From Phialophora verrucosa (lineage: Eukaryota; Ascomycota; Eurotiomycetes; Chaetothyriales; Herpotrichiellaceae), in the NCBI GenBank assembly GCA_002099365.1, contig MSED01000009.1:186001-250000 (forward strand): DNA of 64,000 nt, read 5' to 3'. The translations under genes and the position numbers were made by a program. Below are positions 31,376 to 44,103 of the stretch, piece by piece; within the stretch, counting starts at the first letter, position 1; every line of letters begins with the position of its first letter. Below the pieces are notes generated by a model. It worked only from the letters and a program-made list of their open reading frames with translations, did not search any database and was not told the DNA's origin.

Positions 31376-32889
31376 TTTTTGCAGGGGGTGCGGCTTGCAG
31401 TATATCCTAGTATTAGCCCCGCCAGGACGACAGCAGGGTGACTACTGTATCGCAGTACCGGTGTACCGTGGTCGTGTAGAGATGGCAGATTGGGCTACAC
31501 ACTGATGCCGATAGAGATTCCTCCTCTGGGGATCTCTGGGTGATGCCGTGCTGTGCTGTACTGTGTCCGCCAGCGGAGGAAGATGTGGGGATTTACATAT
31601 GGATGGGTGTCTTCTGCGTGTGTGACTCGCCGAGTAGTATTTATATCAGTATATTCTGTGCTTGCGGGAATACTAACTGAATGGCGATGCGCGCTGGCTT
31701 CGTGACTCAGAGTTACAATAACTACTCCGTACCGAGTTCCGAACTGGGTCGGGATCGCAGCCGAAGTTGCTTTCCATGCCATTCCCGCCATTGGGAGTAG
31801 TGTGCGTCGTGACATGTCGTGCAATTAGGTAAGGTGAACGCCGAGGCATGCCAGATCAGAGCTCGGTGTGTGCTCGTTTTGTATCCTGTATGTTTCCAGT
31901 AAGGTGTGGGTGTTCTCCGTCGCAGCACCCTTCAACTTCTTCGCAATGCCTTGGGTGCCATAATGTCATAGGTGCTCGGGATGCTGGTGCCTGGCTCGAA
32001 CGGCGCGAGTAGACACGACAAACCCAGGACCCTTAACCCTCTGTAGGCAATTTAGCGCTCGGCTTTCTTGGCTAGATGTAGGTGAGTCCAGTATTATACA
32101 GAGTACTGCGTACATGAGCAAGGAGCTCTGATACGAAACCCCTGGTTCGGAAGAAGGCCATCTGCCAGTCATTTCTGGCAATGCCCGCTCCCTTGGATCC
32201 TTTTCTCCTTTTCGCATCTGGCCAGCAGCCACACCAGCCCTTGGCTCCTAGGCTGCCCAGCCCCCTTGGTATCAGCGCAGCGCAGCGACTTCAGACCCAA
32301 TCTCAGGACAATTACGTTGGTTTCACGACGCCTGAGAACGCGGTATGCACTTCGTGATTCGGCGCCAGGTTGGCCATGCTCCGGGATCCTATGTATTGTA
32401 CCGTCCCCGCCGTAGCAGGCACAGGGGCAGCGGAGATTCCCGAGCGTGAAGGGTCTGTGGGGGCCTTTTCAAAGTTTCGAAACTTCCCAGGCAAGAACCA
32501 AGGTCCGGTTTCGTTGTGCATGCGTAGATATACGTATGCGTATACATGCATATACATCTCCCGTAATATGTACAGTGAATGACGTGTTTGCTCTATCTGT
32601 CGCTCTCATCGCTGCCGCCCCTGCGCGTGAGGTCTTGAATGACTTGGTTCCTTTCCTTTCGGGCGTGAGTGACTCGGTCTGCATGCATGAGGAAAGTAGC
32701 TGCACGTTTGGGCCGCCTTGTTTCAATTTCACTTGGTTGGGTGTGGTGGTGTGGTGGTTGTGTCGCGGACACGCAGTAGGTGCGCAGATTGCTGTATCGG
32801 GTAGTACGTGGAGTGCCGAAGACCGGCGTACTGAGAGATTCGATATACTACTTTACTGATCCCGTTCGAGTCCAGTCTCTTGTGACCAC
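31376..32889. other. Intergenic, 1.5 kb
   Basis: No gene is supported. It holds one TACTCCGTA nonamer at 31723-31731 and an alternating purine-pyrimidine stretch at about 32529-32556. The left end is the promoter of the minus-strand GNAT gene and the right end is the 3' flank of the Fungal_trans_2 gene. Confidence 0.5.
32529..32556. other. Alternating purine-pyrimidine tract
   Basis: Mostly alternating TA/CG/TG/CA steps (for example TATACGTATGCGTATACAT), a composition that can favour Z-DNA or cruciforms. No function is implied. Confidence 0.5.
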
Positions 32890-34819
32890 CTAGTATGTCA
32901 GGCCAGTCTGTGGGGGCCCCTCCATCTGAGACCCTCTGGCCGGATCCCGCGGCTCAGAGTCCTTCCATGCCTGTAGACTTCGAAGGGTCTTCTTGTCTGC
33001 TCCGTAGAGGTAGTACCCTCTCAGACAGGCGGTAAGCTTCTCCAAATTCGTCGGCGGTTTTATGGAGGTTTCCGTGGCGTCGTTGGACGGGCGCTGCGTC
33101 AGTGTCGCTGCGGGTCTCGTCGATGCTTCTGAATCGTCAACCTTCTCATCATCCTCCATCCATTCAATCATGTGGCCCATGAAAGGGATGTCTAGTCGCC
33201 AAGGACTGAAGCTCGAGGCCGAGCCGATCGCTACCATGGTCCAAAGCGTGACCTCCCGTTCGGTGACCTTGTCGCAATCAGACGGGTTGCTAGGTAGAGA
33301 CAGTTCTAGAGCCACCTTGGACAAGATCTCCAGATAGGGATGTCGTATCTTGCGGTTACGGAGTGTTGAGGAAGCCGCCTTGGCTGGGGGGAGCGCTTGT
33401 GGTTGATTGTGGAAGTTGAAAATATAGATCAGCAATGCCAGAAGCAGACGGTGGTGTAACGACTGCGGCTCTATTTCATCGGTAATCCGTAGCACCCGAC
33501 TGATTTCGTTGTATGCTTGATCGACAGGTGGTGGCAGGGGGAGGTCATCGTCCGGAATGTCACCCGTGTTTCCGTTTCGAGCAAATTGAGGTTCCCTTGA
33601 GACCTGTTTGAAGATGCGCTGGAGGATCTCGACTGCTTGAGACGTGATGAGGCCCTTGCTCGCTATGACCGAGAAGAGGCCTTGAAAGCCACCAATCTGG
33701 GTCGGCTTGACGGGATTGTTCTCCTTGAATCTAACAAGGACGTCGTCGTCATCGGTGAGTTCGCATACGAATCTGCCGTGCAGCAGTAACGGTAAGAAGA
33801 ACTCGCTCCTGTACGGACAGAGTCAGTGGTTGACCCTATGAGTGGGCGGGCACTTCACGCACTTCAATAGCTCATCCTGAAGTTCGGCGTTCAACTTCCT
33901 GATTCCGCCGCGGTTCAAGACCATCCTCTCTTTTGCTCGTTTATGCATTGCATACGCGTGGAGGTCGCCGTGTGCAACCTGACCGGTCAGAGTCGATTAG
34001 GTGCTCGTTCATTAGAGTTGTCCCTGACGGGATAATCTAAGGTACTCACATCGACGTCCATCAGCCACAAGGCAGTTAGAATGGCAGCATCATCATCGGA
34101 GCTCTTGGCCGTCTCAACCTTCTGTCTCAGTCGCTTCAATGCCTCGCCCCGGTGGTACAGCGCAGTCCAATGTGTTTTGCCGAATCCTCTCACGTCGATG
34201 TTGTAGTACACTTGGCTCAGGGCAATCAATGCATGGAACAGTTCGGAATTGTGCATCGCTACATTGAACCAGATCAGATATCGGCTGGTCTCCACTGCAA
34301 GCGCGGGACTGAAACGTGGGGTCAAAAACCGAATGACTATATTGGGTCAGCATATACGACTGGTTCGGGCCCAGGCGGCCAAGGATGCAAAGGAGCCGGC
34401 CCATTGTCAACAAGCGACAAAGGATACTCACAGTAGTCCACAAGGAATGGCACATAGTTCCGAAAGGTGATGGGGTAGGTTGTGAAGGGGTCTGCCATTG
34501 GGCTCCCCAAGGTGCAGTCATTGCGTGGCTGGACCTCTCCAAGGAGTGGGTTTTCGTCGAGCTTCTTCGCCGGAGGATGTTTCTTGCCGGCTGCGGTAGG
34601 CCTCTTTTTGACCTTGGGGTCCTCCGCCGGCGGTGGTGTCTCGCTGTCAGGTTTTCGAACAAACGGTCGATAGTGTGTACGATCTAATATGATCCTCTTT
34701 GACGTTGGCCGATAGCTTTTCGAGGCGAAGGACGAAACCGCACGACGGTTCTGTCGGCTTTTGAGCTCGGTGGGGTCGTTGTAGGTGATGAAAACGTTGT
34801 GCTGCGAGCTGGGAGACAT
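32890..34819 (-). CDS. Fungal_trans_2-type regulatory-like protein without Zn2Cys6 cluster
   Basis: Four exons on the minus strand: 34819-34432, 34336-34050, 33978-33863 and 33808-32890, giving 569 residues. Introns are 95, 71 and 54 nt. The N-terminus (NVFITYNDPTELKSRQNRRA) lacks any cysteine cluster. It matches the form of fungal proteins annotated 'tachykinin family', which start with an F-x-x-x-x-D-P motif and a basic RxxVxS patch. A Lys/Pro-rich linker follows, then the long helical Fungal_trans_2 region beginning near TYPITFRNYVPFLVDY, including HALIALSQVYYNID, ILTALWLMDVDVAHGD and RLDIPFMGHMIEW. It is likely nuclear and regulatory, but with no DNA-binding domain visible it may act through partners. 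Splice phases are all consistent. Confidence 0.78.
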
Positions 34820-35704
34820 TGCAATTGATTGTAACCAGGCGGCAACGGCAGTCGCAGCGACGACACAGTATCAGTCCAGCAAAGTAGTGACCCTGTGCGA
34901 CAATTGTAGTCTGGTGGTCGTTGGTCCTGGGCTCATGTAATCAAAATATCAGTCACAATGTCCATGATAGCAGAATCTCCTTGAGAATGGGTACCAGAGG
35001 CTGACGGCGACCACGCGGACGGGGCCGTCAAGCCTTTTCAATACTCGCTGTCGGGACCTCGCGGTGTGGCCGTTGTCAAACAAGTATTTTGCAGGAATGT
35101 TGCAGACTGGGAAGGGTTTTCTCGAATAGCCAGCTAGAATGTAAGATGTGCATGGCGCTGTCTCCACGGTCTCAGCTTTACCGCTAAGATGCGACGGAGT
35201 GAACCAGCAGGAGATGAGATTAGGCGTTCGTGTCAGATGCTTCTACTGCGTATTGTCAAGGTTTGTACGGCGTTGGGTAGGACAGAACGAGAGTTTAATA
35301 CTCTCTCCTGGGCTCTGCGCGGAAGGTCCACGCAAATGAGGTGAAAGTCACGCAAGGCCCTCGCGGCTGAAGTCTCGGGGTGACTATCACGTAAGCGCCG
35401 TCGACTATGAAACAGGCAATACAACCGCAAATGCGTCCTTGGGTTGCTTCTTACATACTCTCACCAGCTCTCTTGCCGTTACATAATTCAAGCCCGAACG
35501 CTTGCTCACCGGAGCACAGGCACTCGAGGCCACTCACGGAATTCCGAGCATGTCAATGAAAGGCAATCCTTGATTACAATATCTTTGTCCAACGCCGGTT
35601 GGCTCTGGGTCAACACAACGGGAATGTAGACGTGGAGCCCATGCTGTGAGAACCTTCCCTAGAGATCCCTGTGCTTGCGGCAGGTATGCGCCCGTCTCTC
35701 ACCC
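34820..35704. other. Intergenic, 0.9 kb
   Basis: Promoter of the Fungal_trans_2 gene on the left and 3' flank of ethanolamine kinase on the right. No gene or repeat was seen. Confidence 0.5.
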
Positions 35705-37003
35705 TCAGTCCGAGGCCCACCTCCATTCGCGAAGGGGCATTTGGAGGTTGTTTTGTGCTCGACTGCCATTTTCTTCCGCTCTCCAGGCAGAATACTCGCC
35801 TAGCCGGACTTCAGCGTACGAGGCATAATCAAAATCGATCTGTGAGATGGTGGCTTGTATCAGGGCCCAAACACCCCAGTAGAAGCCGGGCATGCCCCGA
35901 TATCGATCGACCTCTTCGTACAAGATGTCCAGCATGTCGTCAGGGAGGGGCCTGTCGCTATGGGCTGCAAACGAATCCAGGTAATCCTTCAAAAACTGGC
36001 GACGGACAGATTTGGTTGGCAACATGTTGTAGTCACAGTCATACCCGCCCCATTCTGCAAAGTGATTCGCAATGTCGAAGGCCGCGGGACAAGGAGTTGC
36101 GTATTCGTAATCGATAAAGGAGACCTCGAGGGAATCACCCTCCGCACTACAGACACGGCCTTTTGGCAGCATGATGACGTTGGCACTCAGCAAGTCGCAG
36201 TGTCCGAAGACAAAACCAGATGAGCCGGGACCTCGCTCATTGTCAAGGTCCTTGAATGACCGGTCTAACTCTTTCTGCAGCAGCTGTTTCCGAGTCTCCT
36301 GTTTGGGACTGTTGCTAGGAAGAGCATGGACCCATTTTTGCATCACTGACCAGATGTTCGGCACAGGCTGCCTCGAAGCAAGCTCGGAGCGGTCTGGCTC
36401 TTCCCCATTCAGCTTGTGGCCATTGACCCCGTTGGACACTTCCTTCTTCTCCTCGACCACAGCCGCAACGGGCAACCGTGCATGCCACTCACCTAGGCGC
36501 CTGGCAACTGCGCGCCAGACTGGTTCGCTGACCAGATCTTGAGGAGTACAAACTTGACCAATGATGAATCTGTACAACAGGCCATTTTTGAATCTTGCCA
36601 ACAGCGGAGGCGCCAAACCTCGTTCTGCACACAGACCATGGGATCTGGCTTCGCGATCTCGGTCGATGATGATTTCGGTGTTGTTGCCATACGCACGAAG
36701 GAGGACCGAGTCTGTGTCTATCTCCGACTCTGAGAGGCCAGGGGTGTGTTTCGAAATCTTGAGGAGCTAGACGCAGACCAGGGTGAGCACGTGCTCAACA
36801 AGGTGACTGTTGGTACTTACCGTGTTAGTGATTCCGTCAGTGAACTTGGTGATGATGATTTCGCCTGGAGCGTCCCGCCATTTGGGCTGTACTCTGTAGA
36901 CCAAAGAGCGGGCCGACTCTTCAAGAGCGTCGTTGTCGAATGCCAAGTCAATATTTTGCAGTGGGGATAGTCGACCGTTCGACGAGTTAGTGGATGTACT
37001 CAT
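35705..37003 (-). CDS. EKI1: Ethanolamine kinase (choline/ethanolamine kinase family)
   Basis: Two exons, 37003-36821 and 36766-35705 (54-nt intron, phase 0), 414 residues. The junction restores the family block FTDGITNTLLKISK, which confirms the intron. The following segment SVLLRAYGNNTEIIIDRDRE holds the conserved R-x-Y-G. The catalytic Brenner loop is FGHCDLLSANVIML, and the metal-binding motif is VSFIDYEYATPCPAAFDIAN followed by HFAEWGGYDCDY. The enzyme phosphorylates ethanolamine with ATP as the first step of the CDP-ethanolamine (Kennedy) branch of phosphatidylethanolamine synthesis in the cytosol. Ethanolamine rather than choline preference is inferred from resemblance to Eki1/EKI-type proteins. 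An insertion (EVSNGVNGHKLNGEEP) is disordered. Confidence 0.87.
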
Positions 37004-37690
37004 GGTCGCGCATGACCTATCTGACCAGGGACTGAGGGTCGACGGTGGGCTGCAGTGAAATACTCTGAGGATGAAGGCCAAAGCAAAGGAGTGAAGATAC
37101 CACCACGTCCAGTGGAAAGAGGTCAAGGGTCAAGGGAGAGCGGCACATGTGTGTTCGAAACTTTTGGAGAAAATGCCAACAAACAGGAACAGCGAAGTAG
37201 CAAGTGCTCGACTCCTCGCCAGGGGATCCCTCCGCATCTCTCCTCTCCATCCTTGGCCAGCCAATCATGAGGCGGCGTGTGTATGCGGCACCCCACTCTT
37301 CTTTGTCCGTTTGCGGCACGGTGAAGCTCCAACGACACCCGATCGGACAGATCACTTGCAGAATCAGAGGGCATGTAGCATACGGACGAGTATCCGCTGA
37401 CCAGACCAGCCAGACGGCGGCTGCTACTGTATATTATGAAGCTGTTGATTGCCGAATGGCAACGGTGTAGCCCCTGCTGCTTGGCTTGGGGAATTTACAC
37501 GCGGCCCTGCAGCTGGATGCAAGGATGGCGCAACTAATTACCGACCAGTTGGGACAGGGAACAACTACACAGGACGAGCACTGTGTACTGGTCATCAGAC
37601 GCTTACCCACGCCGTTTTCGTTGTTCTAAGCCTTCCTCTTCTTGCCCTTTCTTGCATTGTCCTTCGCTTTGTAGTGGTGTTGTCGTCCCC
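37004..37690. other. Intergenic, 0.7 kb
   Basis: Promoter of ethanolamine kinase and 3' flank of Puf6. No gene was seen. Confidence 0.5.
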
Positions 37691-39804
37691 TTAGCCGGTT
37701 CGGCTTGCCCGTCGCTTCTTGTCCTCCTTCTTTCCTTCTGTGGTGGTGGCGCCACCTATCTTCGCCAGCACGATCGCTGCGCCTTTGTTGTCCTTGTTCA
37801 AATTGCCCGAGTTCTTCTTCAACACTTTCAGAAGCTCCTCCCTGGCCTCGAAGTCCTCGGCTTCTAACATTGCGACCACGACAAAGCTGTTTGGCCCATT
37901 CGTCCAGTTCACAATCTCCGCATCGCCGCCGGTGGCCTTGATCTTGGAGTATAGTGTTTGGTGGAAGCTCAACGACGGCTCAACAAGCTTGATAGAGCTC
38001 GTGGCCTTGTCAAATCGTCCACCCTGCACCAAAGTTTTGAGCATTCGCCCCACCGTTGGCGTAGAAATGATCTTTTCCACCTCGGACTTCTTGTCGGCAT
38101 CTCCAGGCCGATCCGTCGCCAGGCTGGCGATGGCAGCCAATGCACCTTTGACATCGCCAACACCAGCACAGCCGAGTATTGTTTCTGTGATGAATTGACA
38201 CCCGAAACTGGACTGTGCCAGGTATTGCGTCTGGCTCTGGATTAGGTCGAGCAGCGGCTGGGCAATGTGTTCGAGTAGTTCCAACCGACGCTTTGCTGGA
38301 TCCTTTTTGGAGGTCTCTTTCCTGACCTCACGGATTTCTGAAATGAGTGCTGCCGTATCCTCCGTTATTAGCCACTTCGGTGCATCTGGTGCCATGAGAT
38401 AGAGGAGCGGGATCCGCGCCGTAAGATGCTCGACTTGAGCTAGCAACTCTTCTTCCCTCGCTCCTGCCTCAGGATCCTTGCCCAGAAGTTCGGGGAAGAT
38501 GGTCTTCGACGTCATCACCGTGTCGTCAATCACATCATACGCCGTCAATAACACTTTATGCCCATATTGATCACTGGCCAGCAGCTTGATGTGCGTCTTG
38601 AAGAACTTCATTATCCCTCTTCTGTCCTTGGAACTTCCATGTGCCAAGCAAAGGCAAAGCAAGTGAGATCCCGACTTTGTAAAGGCAAGATTCTTCTGGA
38701 GGTCCCCTTCCTCGTCGTCGTGGAGCATGGAAAAGAACTCGGTGATTTCGGGACTGCCCGGCTTGCAGTTCAGGAAATACTGCAGCAGAGCATCATGGAG
38801 GATAGTGAAGCCAGTTGTTTTCTTCTGGACTAGGTGGTTGGTCATTTCGCGAAGGTGGGTCATGATCGGTCCTCGCTTCTCAGGATGCTGGGCGAGGATG
38901 TCCGAAAGGTCACTCGCAACCGGTTCGTCGCCTGAGGAAGCCATCTTGCTCTTGTTGGACTTGCCAAAGACTACGAATTCGGGACCATACCACTCTCGAA
39001 GTAGGATCGCCTTTTGTTGCTTGGTTGCAATGGTTCTGTAGATATCATCCACAATCCAACTAGCCTCCGGGTGCCGAATCAACCGCTTCACATGGCCATA
39101 AAACTCTTCGACAACGGCATCTCGGCTCTCATCATCACCCGCGACCATCTTGGCAATCAGGAATTTGGCGTATTTGGACTCGGCCAACTCACGATAGCTG
39201 CCTTTCAGCTCAGCGGTGATCTGCTTTCTCTGTTCCGGGGTGGCATATTTCAGTGCACACTGTATCACTCGCACAGAGTCATGTTTGAACACAAAATCCT
39301 TCACCCGCCCAGATATGATCTGGAAGAGTTCTGCGACCAGTTCATCTCGCTCCGGCTTGGGTACATGAGATTTCCGCCTCAGACGCTCCCAGATCTTCTT
39401 TGAGCGGGCAATCGAGTCAGCATTGGGTTTGGCAGCTCGGCGGTCTTGGGTCAGGGCTTTTTGTTTCGCGTGGGCTTCGCGCGAGGATTGGTCTGCGACG
39501 AGCCAGAATGTTAGCAAGAGCTAGGTGGAACGCTCTCTTCAGACGTACTGTTTAGAAATGGCTCTGGCTTCTTGGAAGATCGAGATACAGTTGGGCGGTA
39601 CTTCTCCTTCTGGCTCTTTCCCGGCGTCTCCACTGCATCTGCCGCATCTGTGTTCTCTGCGTCGTCAAACCTAGGCAAGTCCTGGTCTACGGACTCTACC
39701 TTCCCGGACAAGGGCCTGCCTGTCTTGGTGTTTCCCTTGGACGTCTTCACCTTCTTGGGGGGTTTGTTCTCAGCGCCTTCTACAGAACGCTTGGTGGCGG
39801 CCAT
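37691..39804 (-). CDS. PUF6: Pumilio-repeat protein Puf6 (PUM3-like)
   Basis: Two exons, 39804-39549 and 39492-37691 (56-nt intron), 685 residues. The N-terminus is Lys-rich and disordered, with nucleolar-type basic patches (ENKPPKKVKTSKGNTK). The Puf repeat region starts at SKKIWERLRRKSHVPKPERD and runs through repeats such as DFVFKHDSVRVIQCALKYAT, ESKYAKFLIAKMVAG and HLVQKKTTGFTILHDALLQY. The C-terminal CPL domain contains QTQYLAQSSFGCQFITETIL. A short basic tail (KKEDKKRRASR) closes it. Puf6 acts in the nucleolus in 60S subunit assembly, and in yeast also in ASH1 mRNA repression. Length and domain order match the family. Confidence 0.9.
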
Positions 39805-40725
39805 GATTTGTTGCTCAAGTAAGATACGGGCGCGGGGACAATAATGTGGCAGACCGCAAGGGCAGGCGGTGCGGGCGAGAAACTTTTTTCGAGAATCGTC
39901 AGACAAACACTGCAAACATTACAAATAATGCAAACATGCAAATGCTAGTAACAAAGTGGGGCTGCCCTTCGGCTCGGATAAATGGGCTCGCTCGCTCCCG
40001 TTGCGCGTCTCGCCCTCGTTCAGCCGCAGCTCCTTGGAGGCACAGCACGCAGAGATCGTTGACGCCGCGTTTTACAAAGCTCGATCTGGCATGAGTGACC
40101 TTTAATGACTCCCCCTGTCCTCACCCCTGGTTGGTTCACCGCGGACTTGGATCTGTCCCAACTGCACGTCCCGCAGCAGTTTGTGGCGGGCACCGGAGGC
40201 TTGGGCCTCGCGACGCCGGTGTGCTTATTGGCGGAAGCAGCGCTGTGTGTCCCCTTCCATTAACATCCCCCTGCAACCGGTCAATATGCTCGTATACACA
40301 TGGAGATTTCTTCGCCCATCTCGTGCCTTTGCGCTTCTGATTCGAACATCGTTCACCAGTAAGAAGGCCCACGGGTGCGATTCTGGCAACGTGAGCCGCA
40401 ACTCTGATGTGGATGAGGTAAGTGGTTGTTCCGGGTTGAGCGGGAGGTCGACTCGGGGTCCTACAAAAAATATCCTCTTCCGCCCTTTCTCATGGAGCCC
40501 CAGTTTGCACACTGTGTTGCGAAGCTGCCTCTGATTGTCCAGAGGTCGTGCAATTAGCATGTCCATTCTTTCCTTTTGATTTCTCACCTTCGTTGCATTT
40601 CCTTGCTAGAGATATCTCTGCAACCATTGGCTTCCAGGTTCTGCGCCGGCGCCGATCTATCCAGTCGTTTCAGCACTTCACCTGTGCTTCAACCTTCGAT
40701 CACCTGATCAAGTCTCGATTCACAC
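39805..40725. promoter_or_regulatory. Divergent promoter of PUF6 and the C2H2 gene, 0.9 kb
   Basis: Both flanking genes read outward from this stretch. The right half is CT-rich (for example around 40546-40600), as expected for a 5' UTR. No gene is supported inside it. Confidence 0.45.
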
Positions 40726-42256
40726 ATGGAATTACTCCGAGGCCATTCTTTATCCACTCCACGGCCAGCAGCTGGCTCAACCTCCCTCGGACCCCACGAC
40801 CTGGCCTTGATCTCGTCCCAACCTCCGAACATAGGCCGCTATTTCAACTTCGAGGAACAAGGACAGTCTGACACGGTCGCTTCCAGCATTCAATATGCTG
40901 TCCAGCGCCTGGCTGTAATTGGTATTAATCGCAGGCAAATACACACACTCCGCCAACATGAGTATATCAATGCGCTCTACCTGCTCAAGGATGCAGACGA
41001 GGACGAAGTGGATGAGGCATTGAACGATTTCCATTCGACGGCGCGGTCAAGCTTCTCATATCGCACTTCCGCACGGTTTCCCTCCAGCGCATCTAGCCTC
41101 CTGTCTGACCGATCCAGCCAGAGGGGCTCCGTGGCGACAGATTTCAGTGTGCCCTTAGGTGATGGCATGGGTGGTGTTTGCGTGTCTGGCGGGGACATTT
41201 CACACATTCCAATGCAATACGCAGCTGTTCCTAATGACATGGGCCCTACAACCGAATTATGCAGCCAGAAGGATGCCATGGACTATTTGCCAATCCCAGG
41301 ATCAGGATATGACCAGCCATACTATGATGGAAACATACAGATACTCAACACTGTGGAATCTGCCCAATTTAACCAAGACCGTTATATGCATACCACGATG
41401 CAAACTCCCTTGGGGGTGCTTCTTCCCGCGCCGGGAAAAGTCGAGGAGCGCGATATTTCTGGTGTGAATTCATCAAGCCAGAGCCTTTTCATACAAGAGC
41501 AGGACCGTGGACTTAGACGACATGGGAGGGCTCAATTTCCATGTCCAGAGCCCGGGTGTTCGAAACCCTTCTTGCGTACAACTGAACTCTCCAAGCATCT
41601 CACAGGCAATGAATTGACCCTCCTTGCGCTCTTCTCCATACTAAACGTCTCAAGCTGATCACGATGGAAACGTTACTCTCGTGTGCAGGCACCACGATTG
41701 TTCCCCTTTTCCTTACGAAACGAATCGTCTCGGAACGTGGAAGCGACATCACACCAGTCGGCACCGACAATGTCCAGGCTTCGAGAGCTGCAAGAACGAG
41801 AGAAGACGACCACAGAAAAAGCAACACTGGGGCTGTTCGCTTTGCGTGCACCTATCCAAAGGTGCTAAAGACTATCTAACGCACTACAAAAGTCATCTCG
41901 ACAACGAGAAGTCTCGCCAGCCACCGAGTCGGGACGGCATCAGCTTTTCCATTATGATTCAAAGCTTGCTCACCCAGGATGCCACCAACGACAAGTGGAA
42001 CGAGCGCTCGCATCGTACACGCAATCTGAACGAAAGCACACAATTCGCATGGGATATCGACGGCTGCGCAGACATTCGCGAGGCGCTCGAGTACGGCTTT
42101 TTTCAAGGCTTAAGCATCTCCGAGCCGGACGTTGTTGAGAGACTTCTGAATGAAGTGCAATTCCGGCCACGACGCTGCGTTCAACGCAATCTGGCATTGT
42201 CAACAATAAAAGAAAGCTTCGACTGTCAAGCACCAGAAAGTTCTCCGCAGAGCTAG
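40726..42256 (+). CDS. C2H2 zinc-finger protein with a probable GC-AG intron
   Basis: Two exons, 40726-41605 and 41655-42256, joined by a 49-nt intron whose donor is AG|GCAATG. A CTAAAC branch-like site lies close before the acceptor. The splice rebuilds finger 1 as C273-x4-C278-x12-H291-x4-H296; without it the finger has only one histidine and the frame stops. Finger 2 (C304, C309, H325/H326, H330) and finger 3 (CSLC...HYKSH, C-x2-C-x12-H-x3-H) are in exon 2, with an Arg/Lys-rich spacer between. The N-terminal 250 residues are Ser-rich, with a helical patch INALYLLKDADEDEVDEALN. 493 residues in all. It is likely a nuclear DNA-binding protein; its targets are unknown. Confidence 0.75.
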
Positions 42257-44103
42257 CCGCTCTGAATTGAAGCCAGCCGCCGTGTTAGGGAAGAACAACA
42301 TCGGCGCTGATCGGTCCAATCCATTCAGCACTGGGCCCTTATCCAGCTACTCTTTTCAGCATGTTGCTCTCCTCATCTTCCGCATCCTCTTATTAACAGA
42401 GGCTTTTGTTAGCGCACAGCCCACCGGATTGCGGCGCAGCGGCGTGTTACTCCTTACGAAAGGGTGTCAGTAACACTGCTTGTTTATCTATCATGTATCA
42501 CTACGCGAATGATTTCTTTTCGTCGAAGGGCAGGTCCCTCACTTCCATTATCGGCTGGGATGGGCAACGCATTACGAAGAGATAGACGTTCATTAATTTC
42601 GAAAGACTGTCTTACCACATCACGTCGACGATAGTATGTTTTATTATTTTCTGGAGGTTAGGAATGTGTGGCAGGACTTCAGGCTACCGTCGGCTAATGT
42701 ACCTACGAACTCCTAGAATTGAGAGTAAGTTTGCCAACCATGGGTAAGAAGAGCTGGAGCTGTGCTCTCTCGGAGTAGTCTGGAGCAACGTGTCTTCCAT
42801 TTCCGCCGTTGTCGCACGCGACCCAGAGTTGAAGCCCTGTTAGCCTCCAGGTGGCGTGGTTCTCTGTCTTGTCGTTCATTTGTAGACCCCAATTCGCTCT
42901 ATTTTATTTTTCCTGCCCGATCTCTCGACCTTGCAATTGCCGAGAACATGCAGCCCTCCGAAAGTGCAGCCCAAGAACAGAGACACACGTTGCGGTCAGA
43001 GGCTGTGTGGATCTCTTGTGGGCAGAGCGGGCTGGTCCCCGCAGAGGATGGGCTGGCTGGCCATTTATTGGCCATTGCTTCGGCTCCATGAAGCCTAAAA
43101 AGTCTTCGTTGCGTTAAGCTTACTAGTAGTCGTGCCTAGGGCCCGTTAGGCGGGGTCCGGCTCGCGCATCCCGTGAATCTCTCGCTCTGAGTCGAGAGCT
43201 TGATCCAACCAACCCTGCAAACTGCAATTGTACAACTCGTCCATCTCATCTCTTTGTGCAACACACCTCAGCCGCTCTCTTCTGTGTGAAGGTGTCTATG
43301 TGCTCAGCATAGTCTGGATGCCCCTTCAGCAGATTGCGCCTTAGAGCTAGGCCAGCCAGCGACTTGCTTCGAACCTCCCGCGCCACCTGATTGCCCGTCC
43401 CAATGTCCGCGCGACCAAAACCGGTCTTTGTGGTGCGCTGGAAATGCAGACTTGCCAGCGCTGGAACGGCGGTCCTTAGCACACCTCTCTGAAAAGACTA
43501 TCTTTGAGGTTGTTGCCGCTGTGGGACACTAACTCGCTGATCATGGCAATACTGCTCGTCGCAATGGACTTTCAGCATGCCAATTCAGCGAGCTCATGAT
43601 CCTGCATCTTCCCGTTCCAGCCAGCTCTGCATTTTGCCTATGGTCTAGATTCGCCTATCCGACTCAAAGTGCAGGTTTGAGCCAGCCACCGAGTCCTTGG
43701 GGAAGCTGTACAGCCCGGATTGGCCGGCGTATGCATGTCGATTACCACGTGTCCAATACCCGGAAAACCTCGCCCTCCTTCACTTTTCAGCCTTTCCTAG
43801 GACCTTCTCAACCTGTCGCTTTACGACAATTGCTCGCGTTTTTGACAATGCGCATGCTGCAAATCGACACTTGATTCGCATTGAGCATCTTCTTCCGACG
43901 GCAGTATGTCTCGACCGTGATCGAATTCGCTCAGCCGCACTTTGCAAGCTTGCTGGCATGATGGCAGCAAGGCTTTCCATCATGGGGCCTCATATAGCCC
44001 TGGCCTGGGTGTTGCCTTGCGTCTGTCTTTCTTGCTTCTATATCCATTTGCAGCTTTTGTATCTTGTCACTACGGGCGATTCTTAGCCTAACCAAACAGC
44101 AGA
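42257..44103. other. Intergenic, 1.85 kb
   Basis: No complete gene. A minus-strand frame at 43482-43246 has somewhat protein-like composition (SLAGLALRRNLLKGHPDYAE) but no ATG and no partner exon that I can place. Confidence 0.45.

Noticed and set aside
43246..43482. Minus-strand frame with somewhat protein-like composition
   Set aside because: It begins at GTG, has no internal ATG and no placeable upstream exon.
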